This document shows positions 22,579 through 32,703 of a DNA stretch of 64,000 nucleotides, piece after piece. Positions within the stretch are counted from its first letter, which is position 1. Every line of letters starts with the position of its first letter. A program made the position numbers and the translations under genes. The notes below the pieces were generated by a model. That model ran no database searches. It was not told the DNA's origin and saw nothing but the letters and a program-made list of their open reading frames with translations. The stretch spans positions 248,001 through 312,000 of the forward strand of contig JAWWNJ010000141.1 of NCBI GenBank assembly GCA_037176885.1, given 5' to 3'. This DNA is from Favolaschia claudopus. Its lineage: Eukaryota > Basidiomycota > Agaricomycetes > Agaricales > Mycenaceae.

Positions 22579-22940
22579 ATGTGATTACATGAGGGGTTGA
22601 TTACGAGTGTAACGGAGCAGTTCATTGTTGAAACATGAATTCGGAAGACGCATGTTGATGTAGCGCGGCTGTAACGCGGCGGTGGCTGTGTTGACGCGGC
22701 ATTGAGGCGCACCGGCGCGGTACTGACGCGTAGTGACGCGGCACATAGTGCATTCTCACCGAGCGATTTTTAGGTCCTCCAGCATCCTAGAAACTCCCCT
22801 TCGCTGATGATAGTCTCACCAAGTCAGACTCTACAAGATTTATGATAGTCGATAAATCTATTATATAGACTTTGCTGAGTGAAATTACTAGTAATCAACA
22901 GTACACGAAAGGCTGCTATATCACCCCAAATCCCTCAAGT

Positions 22941-23188
22941 TACTGTACTGATCCGACCGGTCGTTCACCGGGTGTCACCCGTCACCCAAATTGTTCACTG
23001 GACAAGTTGCTCACAACACGTCAATCACATCAAAATTACCATATATGGTAGGCCGGCCTTGCTCGGCACATGCCGGCCGGAGATTTTTGCCCTAAAAAAC
23101 TCGGTGTCACTCGTCACCACCTTCAAAAAGTTCAGTTCACGACGGGCCGTCACACATAACGTGAACAACCGGTCGGATTAGTACAGTA
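22941..23188. mobile_element. MITE with TACTGTACT ends, second member
   Basis: TACTGTACTGATCCGACCGG (22941) and its inverted partner ending CAGTA at 23188 match over 28 bp with two mismatches. It is 248 bp. It shares the first nine bases with the element at 21975. Confidence 0.75.
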
Positions 23189-23508
23189 TCTTGTTATGCA
23201 CCTCGGTTGAATGTCTGAGCATGGTCGATACAGGCCACAATGAGCCTCATGCGGCATCTTCTCGTGGTAGTGTGAGTGCTCAAGATCTGGGTCTCCTGTG
23301 TCCAACAATTATTACTATCATAAGAAAAGACTCCCCGCGACATGTAGAAATGCCGCGTCGATGCTGTGCCGGTCGGCGTCAAAGCCACGTCACTGCGCGT
23401 CAATTTCTCCGGACCGCGGGTCGAAGTCCATGTAGCTGCATATTTTCCAAACGAAAACAAATAGAAACTGTATGTAGATATGTATACGGACAAGAGAGTA
23501 ACGTATGT

Positions 23509-23928
23509 TCATTGCTTGCGGCGTGACCTTTCTGTGAAAATGGCGTCGTAAACGTCCACAGCGCGGGGACGCTTTTCGGGCTCGTCCAGTACGCATCTGG
23601 CAGCGAGAGTTCGCAACCAGTCCGGGGCCGCCTGGTTCCACACCAGGACGGGGCAAACGTATTCCTGCTGACGCTCGAACTCCCCGACTTCCATGCATAC
23701 GGCCCATATTACGAGACCGAGGGCGAAGACGTCAGCGGCGGTGGTGCGGGGCCCGGGCTGCGCAGCCTCCGGGGGATTCCACTTGACCGTAGTTCCGAAG
23801 GGCGCGTAGTCGATGCCTCGACAATGCCCGTCCTCGCAAACTACGATGTTGGAGGTTTTGAGATCGTCCCAGGTCATGTTCTGTTTGTGCAGCCACGCCA
23901 CGGTGGCGGTCTCTGGGATTACCGACCG
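23509..23928 (-). pseudogene. Protein kinase C-lobe fragment
   Basis: The frame reads VAWLHKQNMTWDDLKTSNIV, then GIDYAPFGTT, NPPEAAQPG, DVFALGLVIWAVCMEVGEFE and RCVLDEPEKRPRAVDVYDAI, ending at 23509. These match kinase subdomains VIb to XI: catalytic loop with DLK and a conserved Asn, DFG replaced by IDY, APE-like PPE, the structural Asp and the C-terminal Arg. The N-lobe is missing: the frame is cut at 23928-23931 exactly where a TA-flanked MITE end begins. The loop and DFG changes suggest a divergent Agaricomycete kinase-like family or a pseudokinase. Confidence 0.65.
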
Positions 23929-23931
23929 CTA

Positions 23932-23980
23932 CAGTGGCGGCAAAATCTGATGTCACCCCCAAAAAAGGAAATTCTCAAAA
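23932..23980 (+). mobile_element. MITE end (GCGGCAAAATC family) truncating the kinase
   Basis: TA at 23930-23931, then CAGTGGCGGCAAAATCTGAT and GTCACCCC, as at 9858. The other end was not found before 24514; that stretch has no gene. Confidence 0.55.
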
Positions 23981-24513
23981 GGCCGGGGACAGACGCTCCA
24001 CCTCTGTCGACCCACATTCTGAGGAGGCAGAAATCTAGCTTGAGTCTCTCTGATGCTGCCTTCACAAGAGTGCGAAATAAAATCCGTTGTTTCCATCGAA
24101 TTACACGCGCCGTGAAGTTTGCTTACATGATACTACATAATAGAGGGTTTGCGAAGAGCCATTGGAGCCATTGAATGGCTACCGATTTCCGCATTAGGAG
24201 AGTTTGATGGGCCAAACTTTCATGTAGAAGTGGAATGAAGTTACTCGATCTTACACTTGTTTAGCCATTAGCCATTCAATATCTGCATGGCAAACAGGTT
24301 AATATGACTTTGGTCCTTGGATTAGGCCTCTTCGAGGCGGGGTGCTGAACCTTTGACGGCCACAATTTTTGAAATTTGAAAAAACTTCTAGTCCTAGCCT
24401 AGCTTTTTCCTCTCAAAGTGAATTGATTGGATGCTTGATTACTGATTAAATTTGCGGTTGCCGGGAGAAAGCCCAATGGCTGCCGGTCGATGTATGATGA
24501 GCAAAGTCGATAG

Positions 24514-24703
24514 TAGGGGCGCTCAATTCTTAGCTCGTCGGCTCGTCCTCGTCCCAGAAATTATTTAATTGCATGATGAGCTGATGAGCTGCTGATCCCA
24601 CTCCGCATTTCTCTCCACTTCCCATCAAATTTTGATCCCCTCATCAAAAAATCGATATTTTACGGACGAGACGAGCTGACGAGCTAAGAATTGAGCGCCC
24701 CTA
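24514..24703. mobile_element. 190-bp MITE with long inverted repeats
   Basis: TAGGGGCGCTCAATTCTTAG (24514) is mirrored by CTAAGAATTGAGCGCCCCTA (ending 24703), extending to about 40 bp with small differences. It is inserted at the tip of the hAT-related fragment that starts at 24702. Confidence 0.75.
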
Positions 24704-24791
24704 GTGTTGCCGGAAGCTGGAGCTAGCTCCGAGCTGAGTTCAACTCCAACTCGACCCCTTCCCAAAAGCGGCACCTCGAGGTGATGCCAGC
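24702..24791. mobile_element. Other half of the small hAT-related element
   Basis: TAGTGTTGCCGGAAGCTGGA resembles the left end of hAT copy 2, and the fragment runs to GTGATGCCAGC where copy 2 begins. Its missing remainder is at 10973-11315, inverted. Bases 24503-24510 (AAAGTCGA) match 7 of 8 with AACGTCGA, the complement of the bases outside 10973, a likely old duplication. Confidence 0.6.
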
Positions 24792-27700
24792 TAGTGCTGC
24801 CGGAAGCTGGAGTTAGCTCCGAGCTGAGTTCAGCTCCAACTCGGCACGTTACCATAAACGGCACCTCGAGGTGATGCCAGCTCGCCTCGCCTCGGCCCCC
24901 AAAACAGGCACTGTGACACTCTTGACAGCGTCACTGAGTGACTGGCGCGTCAAGCACAATCCTCGTCCTCCCGCTCACCGGTTAGCGCGTTCCTGCCGCG
25001 AACCAATCCTCCTATGATTCACCTCAACCTCGCTTGGCGTCGACGTCACCGCCTGGCTGCTACGGAGAATGCGAAACGCCCCACACAGAGCTGGAAATAT
25101 GACGCAAAGGTGGCGCGTCGGGATAGTGCGTTGGCGCACTCAGGTTCCAAGGTACGCGCAATAGATACCTCCGAAATGTTATATATATTGCCCCAATTAT
25201 ACTCCATTCCAACCCTCCCTCTTGTGAACTCCCATGGCCTCGCCGTCCTGCCAATGCGGCAACCCGCAGGCATGCACTTGCTACATCCAACCCCCGCGTC
25301 AAAACAATTTCACAACGCATTCCTACCCCACGCCCAACGTCTTTGGCTCCTGGCCTGGCTCTCAGGTTCATGCCGTGCCTCTCCCGCCTCAAGCTTTCAT
25401 CCCCGGATCGCCGTATCCTCCACCACCTCCCGTCACTTTCGGCCAGACTTACGGCTTTCAAAATACATACCCCGCCTCATTTAACACCGTGATTCCTCCC
25501 CCTTCCTCTGCGGCAACCCATGCACCATTTGTCGACGCGACTAACACGATTAATGCCGGCCTCGCTCCGCCACAGCGCAAGAAGAAACGTAAAGCGAATC
25601 CCAACGCTAACTCGGCAGCTACATCGCGTACCCGTCGCCGCATCGACCCCAACTCCACCTCCGAACCGGCTGTGTTCGGGGTCGGTCCGTCTGACCCAAA
25701 TGTTGCAGCGGCAGCAGCTGCCTCTGAATCAGTTTCCCATCCTTCAATCCCTCACCCCAACTTCGGCTCTTTGGTCAATCAATCTTCGGCATCCGGAGAC
25801 GATGCAACAGATGTTTGGTATTTTGTTCGAGGCGTTCACGGCGCTTCTGCGCCAACCGTCGCACCAGAACCAACGGAAATGAAGGAAGATCGACCGGATA
25901 AAAAGGTGTTTTCCCATTTGTCGTGCCGCCTCTGTCCGTGAGTGTTCAAGTGTGTTCTGTTTTTGTTTTCGCTATCTGAACCCTTCCATCGTTAGATTTC
26001 CGAAATGGAAGGCATGGAAGAATGGTCCTGGACAAACCAAGACCATCCGAAATCATCTTGAGGGAGAACATGGCAAAGTTTGGAAGGATATGGTCATCCT
26101 GAAGGGGCTCAAGAATTGGGATATTCTCGCAAAGGCGCCGAAGACTCCGGGAGAGCGAGAGGAATTTTCTATTCCCGGATTCTACGAACGATTGGTTAAG
26201 TGGATCGCTGTTGATGATCAGGTTGGTGCTATCTCATCATTGTTTCTTGCGATTCTGATATATTTGTTTAGTCTCTGGACGTGGTGGACTGTCCCGAGCT
26301 CAATGGGCACCTTGTACTTAAAACTCGGCTCGTTGCTTTTCGTCGATTGGACGGGAGACACACCGGTCAAAATATCGCCAAAATCTTTGTACAAGTTTTG
26401 AAGGAGATTGGTTGTTTGCACAAAGTAAGTCACATAGAGTTGTGAATTGAACGGCTTGCTGATGATAACTCAGCTCGGAATGATTACATGCGACAATGCT
26501 AGCAACAATAACACATGCATGGTGTATATTGCGCAAGAGCTCGCCGTGCTCGGAATTCCTTTCGATGCGGAAGGGAACAGAATTCGGTGAGTTTTAATGA
26601 TTTATTCCCGAGTCTGAGGGCTAACCGTGTTCAGCTGTTTTCCGCATGTCGTCAATATTGCTGTCAAAGCCGCTCTCGCAACACTTCCCGAATTACCTGC
26701 TCCTCAAGATGGTGTCGATTCGGACAACTACGGCACGCCGATTCCCGAGGCACTGAAGCAGGATGTCGGGTATTGGGAGGCGCTAAGAAAAAATCCAGTC
26801 AAACAAACTCGTACACTCGTTACATCGTGCCTTGAATTTGACTTGGAATTTCGTTTAGGCTGTTGAGGCATTTCTCGATGACCCAATGCAAGTCAAAATT
26901 TCGGATGATCGGCTCGATCCAGTCACCAAGACTGTTCTCATCGACATTCGGCGGTTTTTACAGGTTCCGCATCTTGTCCAGGAGATAGTCTCTGCGGAGA
27001 AAGCACCTACCCTGTCCTATGTGCTTCCACTCTACGAGCAGCTCATTGCCGCCCTCAAGCTTCTTGCACGAGAGCTCCCGAAAATCAGTCTCGGTATCAA
27101 CGCCGCTGTCGACAAATTCACAGAATATCTTGGGATGTCTCGGCGCACTCGAATGTATGCGCTAGCGATGGGTAATTACTTCCTTGTTTGTCTCTTAATT
27201 CGCTTCAATCACTCATATTTAACTTTCAGTTCTAAATCCGACGACAAAACTCCAGTGGCTAAGGGACAACTGGTCTTCATCAGATGCTGAAGAAGCCAGA
27301 ACCTGGATTCGTGCAGCGGTGCGTCCCAACTTTCACATTATACTGCGCTACTGACAAACTCCCAAGATGCTGGAGTACCGCCGGGAGTTCCGCGCTCACC
27401 ACAACTCTCCGAGCACTGTGCACATAGCTTCGACCGCCAGCCGCCGCGCTGTTCACACGCCGTCTGCATCCCATGCCGCTCGTGCCCAGAAATCTGGGTT
27501 TGCGAAGCTTGGTGCTCTTGTAAAAGAGCTGTCTGCTTCCGACATCGAATCCCCACCGAGTACTCAAAGTCCGCAGCCGCTTTCGGAGGAAGAGCAAGTA
27601 GAGGCAGAGCGCCTATGAGAAGGAGGGTTTGCTGGGAGGCTCGGACCCAGAGTATGAGGACCTTGACTTGCTCCGCTACTGGGAGGTGAGTTTAAGTATG

Positions 27701-28369
27701 TTCTTATACAATGTTGGTCTGAAAAATGTTGCAGGCTCGTCAATATCGGTTCCGTTACCTATTTCGCGTGGCGCTTGATGTATTGCCTGTTCAGGCTTCT
27801 GCGGTACCATGCGAGCGTGTTTTCTCTTCCAGCAAGGACACAGATGCCTCCCTACGCAACAGTCTCTCCCCCGAGATGATGGAAATGCTCCAGATTCTCA
27901 AATTTATTTATCGACAGGATCACATCAAATTTTGCGAGGACTTCGTCGTAACTGAGGAAGATCTGTCTGTTGTTGATATTGACCCTGATGTAGCAGAAAG
28001 GTTGATTGCGTCAGGGCGTACTCAAGAGCTTGAGGATCTTATAGAATTTTCCTGGGCTTCGCCCGTTTGAGTTGTATTCACTTATATAATCATTGTGCTT
28101 TGTATTGTTCCATAATTTACTCATAAACTGTATAGTCTTTTATTGTGCATATGTTTATTGTACTTATTGGAGAATTGTAGCACATTTTAGAGGTGCATAC
28201 GAGGTCAAAACAGTGCAATGCAGCTCAAAACGAGGAGACGGGGAACCGTGGGACGGAAACTTCCATTTATGGATGTCAGCTCCGAGCTGCCTCGGCCCAA
28301 CTCCGAGCTCGAGCGAGCTGATGGGCAATCACCTCGAGCTCAGCTCCAACTCAGCTCCCGGCAGCACTA
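24792..28369 (+). mobile_element. hAT DNA transposon, copy 2
   Basis: Element of 3578 bp with ends TAGTGCTGCCGGAAGCTGGA and CAGCTCCCGGCAGCACTA. Left flank ATGCCAGC (24784-24791), right flank GCTATGGA (28370-28377). Inverted, near-identical twin of 11316-14900. Confidence 0.9.
25234..28070 (+). CDS. hAT transposase, copy 2
   Basis: Exon 1 (25234-25937) is a Pro/Ala-rich N-terminus ending in CRLC; after an intron HLEGEH completes a BED-type zinc finger (C-x2-C ... H-x4-H) for binding DNA ends. Later exons carry RRLDGRHTGQNIA (first catalytic Asp region), LGMITCDNASNNNTCM (second), CFPHVVNIAVKAAL (the C-x2-H of hAT enzymes), and NPTTKLQWLRDNW. The C-terminus ARQYRFRYLFRVALDVLPVQ, then CERVFSSSKD, is the hAT dimerisation domain. 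Splice sites are mostly canonical. After EEEQVEAERL a TGA (27616) breaks the frame before the dimerisation exon, and I found no intron that repairs it. Copy 1 has the same stop, so it predates their duplication. Confidence 0.8.
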
Positions 28370-28941
28370 GCTATGGATTCTATCAGGTCTGGGGTCAAGC
28401 GTGTGATTGGCAGTTTGTCACCAAAGAAGAAAAGGAAAACGGAAAAAGAGAATGTGCGTCTGTGCTTCTTGTTCTCATGCTGTGAATAATCTTGCAAAGG
28501 ACACGCTGCCTCCGTCGACCCCGGGCCCATCGCTGTCTGGCAGCGATGTTTTTCTATCATCTGAACCGGCCGTCTTTACACCCGACTTCTCGTAGTTCCC
28601 CATCGAAGTCATCAACAGTTGGCAGAATATGGCAAGAATGGACCCCTCGTTTAATCAGTCGATTCTCACCGTCTCGTCAATCCATGCCAAATCACGAAAT
28701 CTTTGACGACAACGCGTCAATTCTGGCTGCGCGATCCCCGTTCCCGCCGCAAATGCTGACCAATGACTCTGTCTCCGAGCTCAGCTTCCAACTCTATCCG
28801 CACTCCGTCGATTCCGCCTCTCTAAAATCAGCCGACTCTGCATCAATAAAATTCCCAACTCCGCAGCCTCCGTTGCCCACAGATGCAGAGTTGGCTGAAC
28901 GTGCACGGGCTCGTGAGGCAGCTGCCAAATCTGCTGACTAA
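28370..28941 (+). pseudogene. Main part of the split gene, Ser/Pro-rich basic protein
   Basis: From the GCTATGGA duplication the frame reads MDSIRSGVKRVIGSLSPKKK with a nuclear-localisation-like PKKKRK. A probable intron (28453 to about 28498) follows, then DTLPPSTPGPSLSGSDVFLS. Another frame continues to 28941 (SRFSPSRQSMPNHEIFDDNA, ending ELAERARAREAAAKSAD), so a frame change or further intron is needed near 28590. Its first 17 codons are at 14959-14909 on the minus strand. No domain is recognised; basic Ser/Pro-rich N-termini of this kind occur in some fungal transposon-encoded proteins, but that link is weak. Confidence 0.5.
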
Positions 28942-29751
28942 TCGGCGGTAGTTTCTCCGTTGTTTTTGCTTCAATAATTCGCACACTGGGCAGAAAAATC
29001 TACCAAGCTGGATTATAATACTTTTACCGATTTAGAACATAGTTACGTAGAAGGTATACTCAATATGTTGTCCAAGTCTACGTGAATTGAGCATCAGTCT
29101 GGCTTGGACAAGGATAGGTAACATCAGTAACGCGTTACATCAATCACGTGGGGTAGGTTGCTGATGAATGAGATCTACCTTACGTGGTCTATAGTGTCAT
29201 CGGCCGCTTGCCGAACGCGTCCGAGTGGCTGTACCAGGTCACGCACACGGCCCTTATTGGGTAGCCATAAGTCCGGACGCCGAGTTACATGCTCCCAAAG
29301 TCGTTGGAAAGCTATTGGCTGCAACTTATGTCCTTCTCCTAGCGTGCCTCCATGAGATTTCAGTACAGAAAATGCAATATAAAATTTGGTTTTTTGTTCT
29401 TGGGCGATTTGAGACATCAATGATGGCATCAGTGATGGGACCTATTTGGTGGTGTTTATGCGATGTGCACCATAGCCGAGCATCGGAACGGGACCAACGT
29501 AACTCGATCGATCAAGCATGTACGTGACCGTGACCCTTGGCGTCATAGAGCCGACCTTGACTTGTTCCGTGCCGACTGCTTCATTTTCGTTTCTGAACCT
29601 GCTGCCGACGGGCACCACCGGCCATCTATCGGCTATTCTATATATAGTCGTTTTCGTTTTCGTTTCTAGTATATACTCCGGCTGCCGTCCGTCCGTCCGT
29701 CCCGTCCGTTTCGACGGCTGCCGGACAACCTTTTGCGCCTAAACCACATGA
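28942..29751. other. No supported gene; repeats
   Basis: Contains the second 41-bp repeat (29143-29183). A minus-strand frame at 29429-29175 (GEGHKLQPIAFQRLWEHVTR) looks protein-like but is unrecognised. CCGTCCGTCCGTCCCGTCCG near 29685 recurs near 31023. Confidence 0.35.
29143..29183 (+). repeat. 41-bp exact dispersed repeat, copy 2
   Basis: Identical to 20097-20137. Confidence 0.6.
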
Positions 29752-29911
29752 CAGCTATCTACAAAACACTGGAGCGCTCCGAAAAAAAGTTCACACATCG
29801 GTTTTGACAGCTCCTGCCTAATTCGGCCAGCCCACTCCACTCTCTCCAACGACACTCGCCCTTTCGTCACTGCTCCTGTAACGTCTCTCTCGCCTACCAT
29901 GCCTTACAATA

Positions 29912-30186
29912 CAGCTGTTTTACGGTTTTTGTCCGGTTTTTGATGGAGTGGGGCATTTCGTTTCTTGTTTACACCTGTATGCCTCCGAGTCGCCGTATGG
30001 CTCCACTCTGGCCTCAAATTGGGCTATTTGCGGCATTTTGCTCCACCAGTGAATGCAGGGGGGCTGCGGTGGAGCGGTCAAGCTGTCGCCGGCTGCTCGG
30101 CGAGGGCACGCACCAGCAATCACAGGTAAACAACTCCTGAAGAGCCCCACTCCATCAGAAACCGGACAAAAACCGTAAAACAGCTG
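29912..30186. mobile_element. Inner TA-flanked MITE
   Basis: CAGCTGTTTTACGGTTTTTG (29912) begins a 43-bp inverted repeat mirrored at the right end (one mismatch). TA flanks both ends (29910-29911, 30187-30188). 275 bp, non-coding. Confidence 0.85.
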
Positions 30187-30302
30187 TACCTTCCGCTACA
30201 TCCCTCCTGCACACAAGCGGCTCATGATTACCATGGCCGCCTAGGCTGCAACACGAGGTCGCCCCGCCCTGACGCGCCAGCCGTCGACGCAATGGATCCG
30301 AC

Positions 30303-30739
30303 CAAGGGGTGATCTGTCAACCATCAAAGATGAGGCCTTGCAGTATGCTCGTGTTTATGATGGGCGTTGATCTCACCGTCCATCCTCCCTGTATATTCTA
30401 CGTGGGGTTTATTGAGCTGAAATATGTCAAGTCGAGTGTTATTGAGCCATATTATGATATGACCATTAAAAAGAGCGCAAAAAAAGGGCCACAGAGGATG
30501 TTTTGTGGTGTGGTGGGTCTGACTTACATAACACACTCGAAAAAAGAATGTGCCCGGAAGAAATTTCAAGGTGACACTATATCCCTATAAATGTACCCAG
30601 AAGCATAAGGGAGCATCCAAATACTTTAATTTGCGAGGGCAGCTCGCGTCTAAGTGAGCGCAAGTGGTTGAACGTCTTTGACAAACACGAGCATACTGCA
30701 AGGCCTCATCTTTGATGGCGCTTGACAGATCACCCCTTG
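30303..30739. mobile_element. Inner hAT-type MITE with 8-bp duplication
   Basis: CAAGGGGTGATCTGTCAA starts an inverted repeat of about 55 bp, mirrored to 30739. GATCCGAC is present directly at 30295-30302 and 30740-30747. 437 bp. Confidence 0.9.
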
Positions 30740-30949
30740 GATCCGACAGTGCCTACCTCATATGGTAATTGACGTCATCGCATCAATGGGAACTTTTTTT
30801 CGGAGCGCTCCAGTGTTTTGTAGATTATAGATAGCTGGAAAATCTTCGAAATCAGTTGATTCATTATGTTAGGATCAACAAGAAACATGTTGCTCACCTC
30901 GGCACGGCACCCAGCAACAAATTTAAAATTATACAAGTTGGATCGACAT

Positions 30950-31111
30950 CCCCGTCAGACGGCACAGTCCCGTCAGTCGCCGTCCGTCAGATGAGCATCC
31001 TCAAGCTCAAGACGGACGGCGTCCGTCCGTCCGTCCCGTCCGTCTGTCCGTCACTCTGACGGACGGGTTCAAGCTTCAAGCTTCAAGCTTCAAGCCCTAG
31101 CACTGGCATAA
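30950..31111. repeat. CCGTC/GTCCGT low-complexity stretch and TTCAAGC tandem array
   Basis: Alternating CGTCAGACGG and CCGTCCGTCCGTCC units are followed by TTCAAGC repeated about four times (31069-31095). Confidence 0.7.
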
Positions 31112-31311
31112 AACAACCGTCAACAACATAGCCACCTGCCTGGCCAACTTTTTTGTTCATCGAGTCGTCAATCCGCCTTGGCGCTGAAAATTTGGGGGCA
31201 CGACTAAAGGGCACCTAGGATGAGATTGGGCACTGGCTCCGAATTATTCAGAGGGAAACCTGTTGACGAGGAATATTTTGACGAAATGTGGCTATGTTGT
31301 TGACGGTTGTT
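31112..31311. mobile_element. 200-bp MITE
   Basis: AACAACCGTCAACAACATAG, then CCAC (31112-31135), is mirrored at about 31288-31311. Non-coding, no clear duplication. Confidence 0.65.
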
Positions 31312-31447
31312 AGTTGAAGTTCGGGAGTAATAAGATCAAATTTGACGATTGATATTACGAGTTGGGCCAAATCTCGGAATTCACAAAAACCCTTCGCCCC
31401 CAGTGACTTCCCCAAACTCGGGTGCTGGCCGCCGGGTGATTGCCTGC

Positions 31448-31738
31448 TGTGATCCGAGGATTTCTGATGTCAGAATATGAATTATTCCGGGTAGCCCTCC
31501 GATATCTGATACTTATCATACAGCCTTGTTCTTACATATAAACCGTGCTCGTCTGTCCACCACCCTCAGTCTTTCATCCCACATTGCGGGAGACTGAGGG
31601 TGAGTTCTCTATCTATCTACCTACTTGTATTTACTTACTCATTGTGTAGTTATTGCGCCTTCCGCGCATTTTCAGGTATTTAATATATAGTCTTTCATCC
31701 CACAGGGAGACTGAGGTTATTGCGCCTTCAGATTCTGT
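31448..31738 (+). repeat. Probable copia 5' LTR with internal duplication
   Basis: Boundaries are inferred from TGTGATCC and the primer-site-like sequence. AGTCTTTCATCCCACA with GGGAGACTGAGG and GTTATTGCGCCTTC occur twice (31569 and 31690 onward). TATAA-like ACATATAAACC near 31535 could be its promoter. Confidence 0.4.
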
Positions 31739-31915
31739 TAGGTTATGGGCCACCGAGCGCTAGCTCTCTGAAGACGTACCTATTGGAAGACTCACCTGCT
31801 CGCTCATCAGAGCTCGAAGCATCACAAGCACAGACTTGTATCAATCAATCAATCACACGACCTGTTGCCGAAATTCCCTGGGACTCTGGTTATCTCACCT
31901 CGGACTTCTCACACA

Positions 31916-32703
31916 ATGTCAACTGCGGCAAACTCGGCTTCTTCTGAGCTTTCCGGAGCAGAAGACTGGCCGATTTTTCATGTTAATGCTACAGTGGAAC
32001 TGCGCCTACAGGGAGTCTACACTCTGCTTGAATCTGTTATCCTCGCTGCAAATGCATCTGATGCCTCTGTTGCTGCTGCTGCCGTCACTCTTCTGCCTGC
32101 CACAGCTCCTGTTGCTGGAGTAGCTTTTAAGGATACCCCTGGCGAACGTAATAGCCGTGCTTTAGGTGTCATTCAGAAGCTTCTTTCAGCAGAACTGCGC
32201 ACAGAGTATGTCAACGAATCTAATGCTGGAATTCTCTGGGCCAAACTGCGCCAGCGCTTTGAAGCAGAAAATCGTGCCGATTCTGCAATGGGTGTTCTAG
32301 CAGAACTTTTTAGCACCAAGCTCATTATTGAAGGCGAACCAGAGCTCATGGATCGCAACAAGATTCTTTCTCATGTAGCTGCTATCAAGACCTGCTTTGA
32401 TAGGCTTGCACGCCTGGAAGTTCCATTCCCCCCAGAGCTTCAGCCTCTCATTCTGCTCAGCACTCTAACTGGACAGGCATTAAAGGGAACATTGTTTCCT
32501 CTCTTGGTACAGGCATAACTTGGGATAAAGCTCGTGCTCGCCTGATTACTCTGGGTAAACTACCAAAGAGTGAGAACGACGACGACACTGCTCTAGCTGC
32601 TAAGTCCACAAACCCTGGCAAAGGAAAGCCATCTGCCAAGGGTGATAAACATTGCCTTATACATGGACAGAACAAATCTCATACCTCCAATAACTGCTAT
32701 CAG
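31916..32703 (+). pseudogene. Copia gag, frameshifted
   Basis: ATG at 31916 opens a gag frame (MSTAANSASSELSGAEDWPI ... LLSAELRTEYVN ... HVAAIKTCFDRLARLEVPF) resembling UBN2-type capsid regions. It stops at 32518. From about 32478 the next frame continues naturally (GNIVSSLGTGITWDKARARL) to a knuckle-like CLIHGQNKSHTSNNCY and into pol. A single-base change or programmed shift near 32478 separates the two; nothing proves it is programmed. Confidence 0.7.

Larger units (their letters stand above)
29752..30837. mobile_element. Outer MITE hosting two nested MITEs
   Basis: CAGCTATCT, then ACAAAACACTGGAGCGCTCC and GAAAAAAAGTTC on the left (29752-29793) is mirrored at 30791-30837, the right copy having 7 extra bases. 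Subtracting the two inner elements leaves about 360 bp. No clean outer duplication is visible. Confidence 0.7.

Noticed and set aside
32478..32520. Programmed frameshift in copia gag-pol
   Set aside because: No slippery heptamer or downstream structure is evident; a simple mutation explains it, since the element is truncated anyway.
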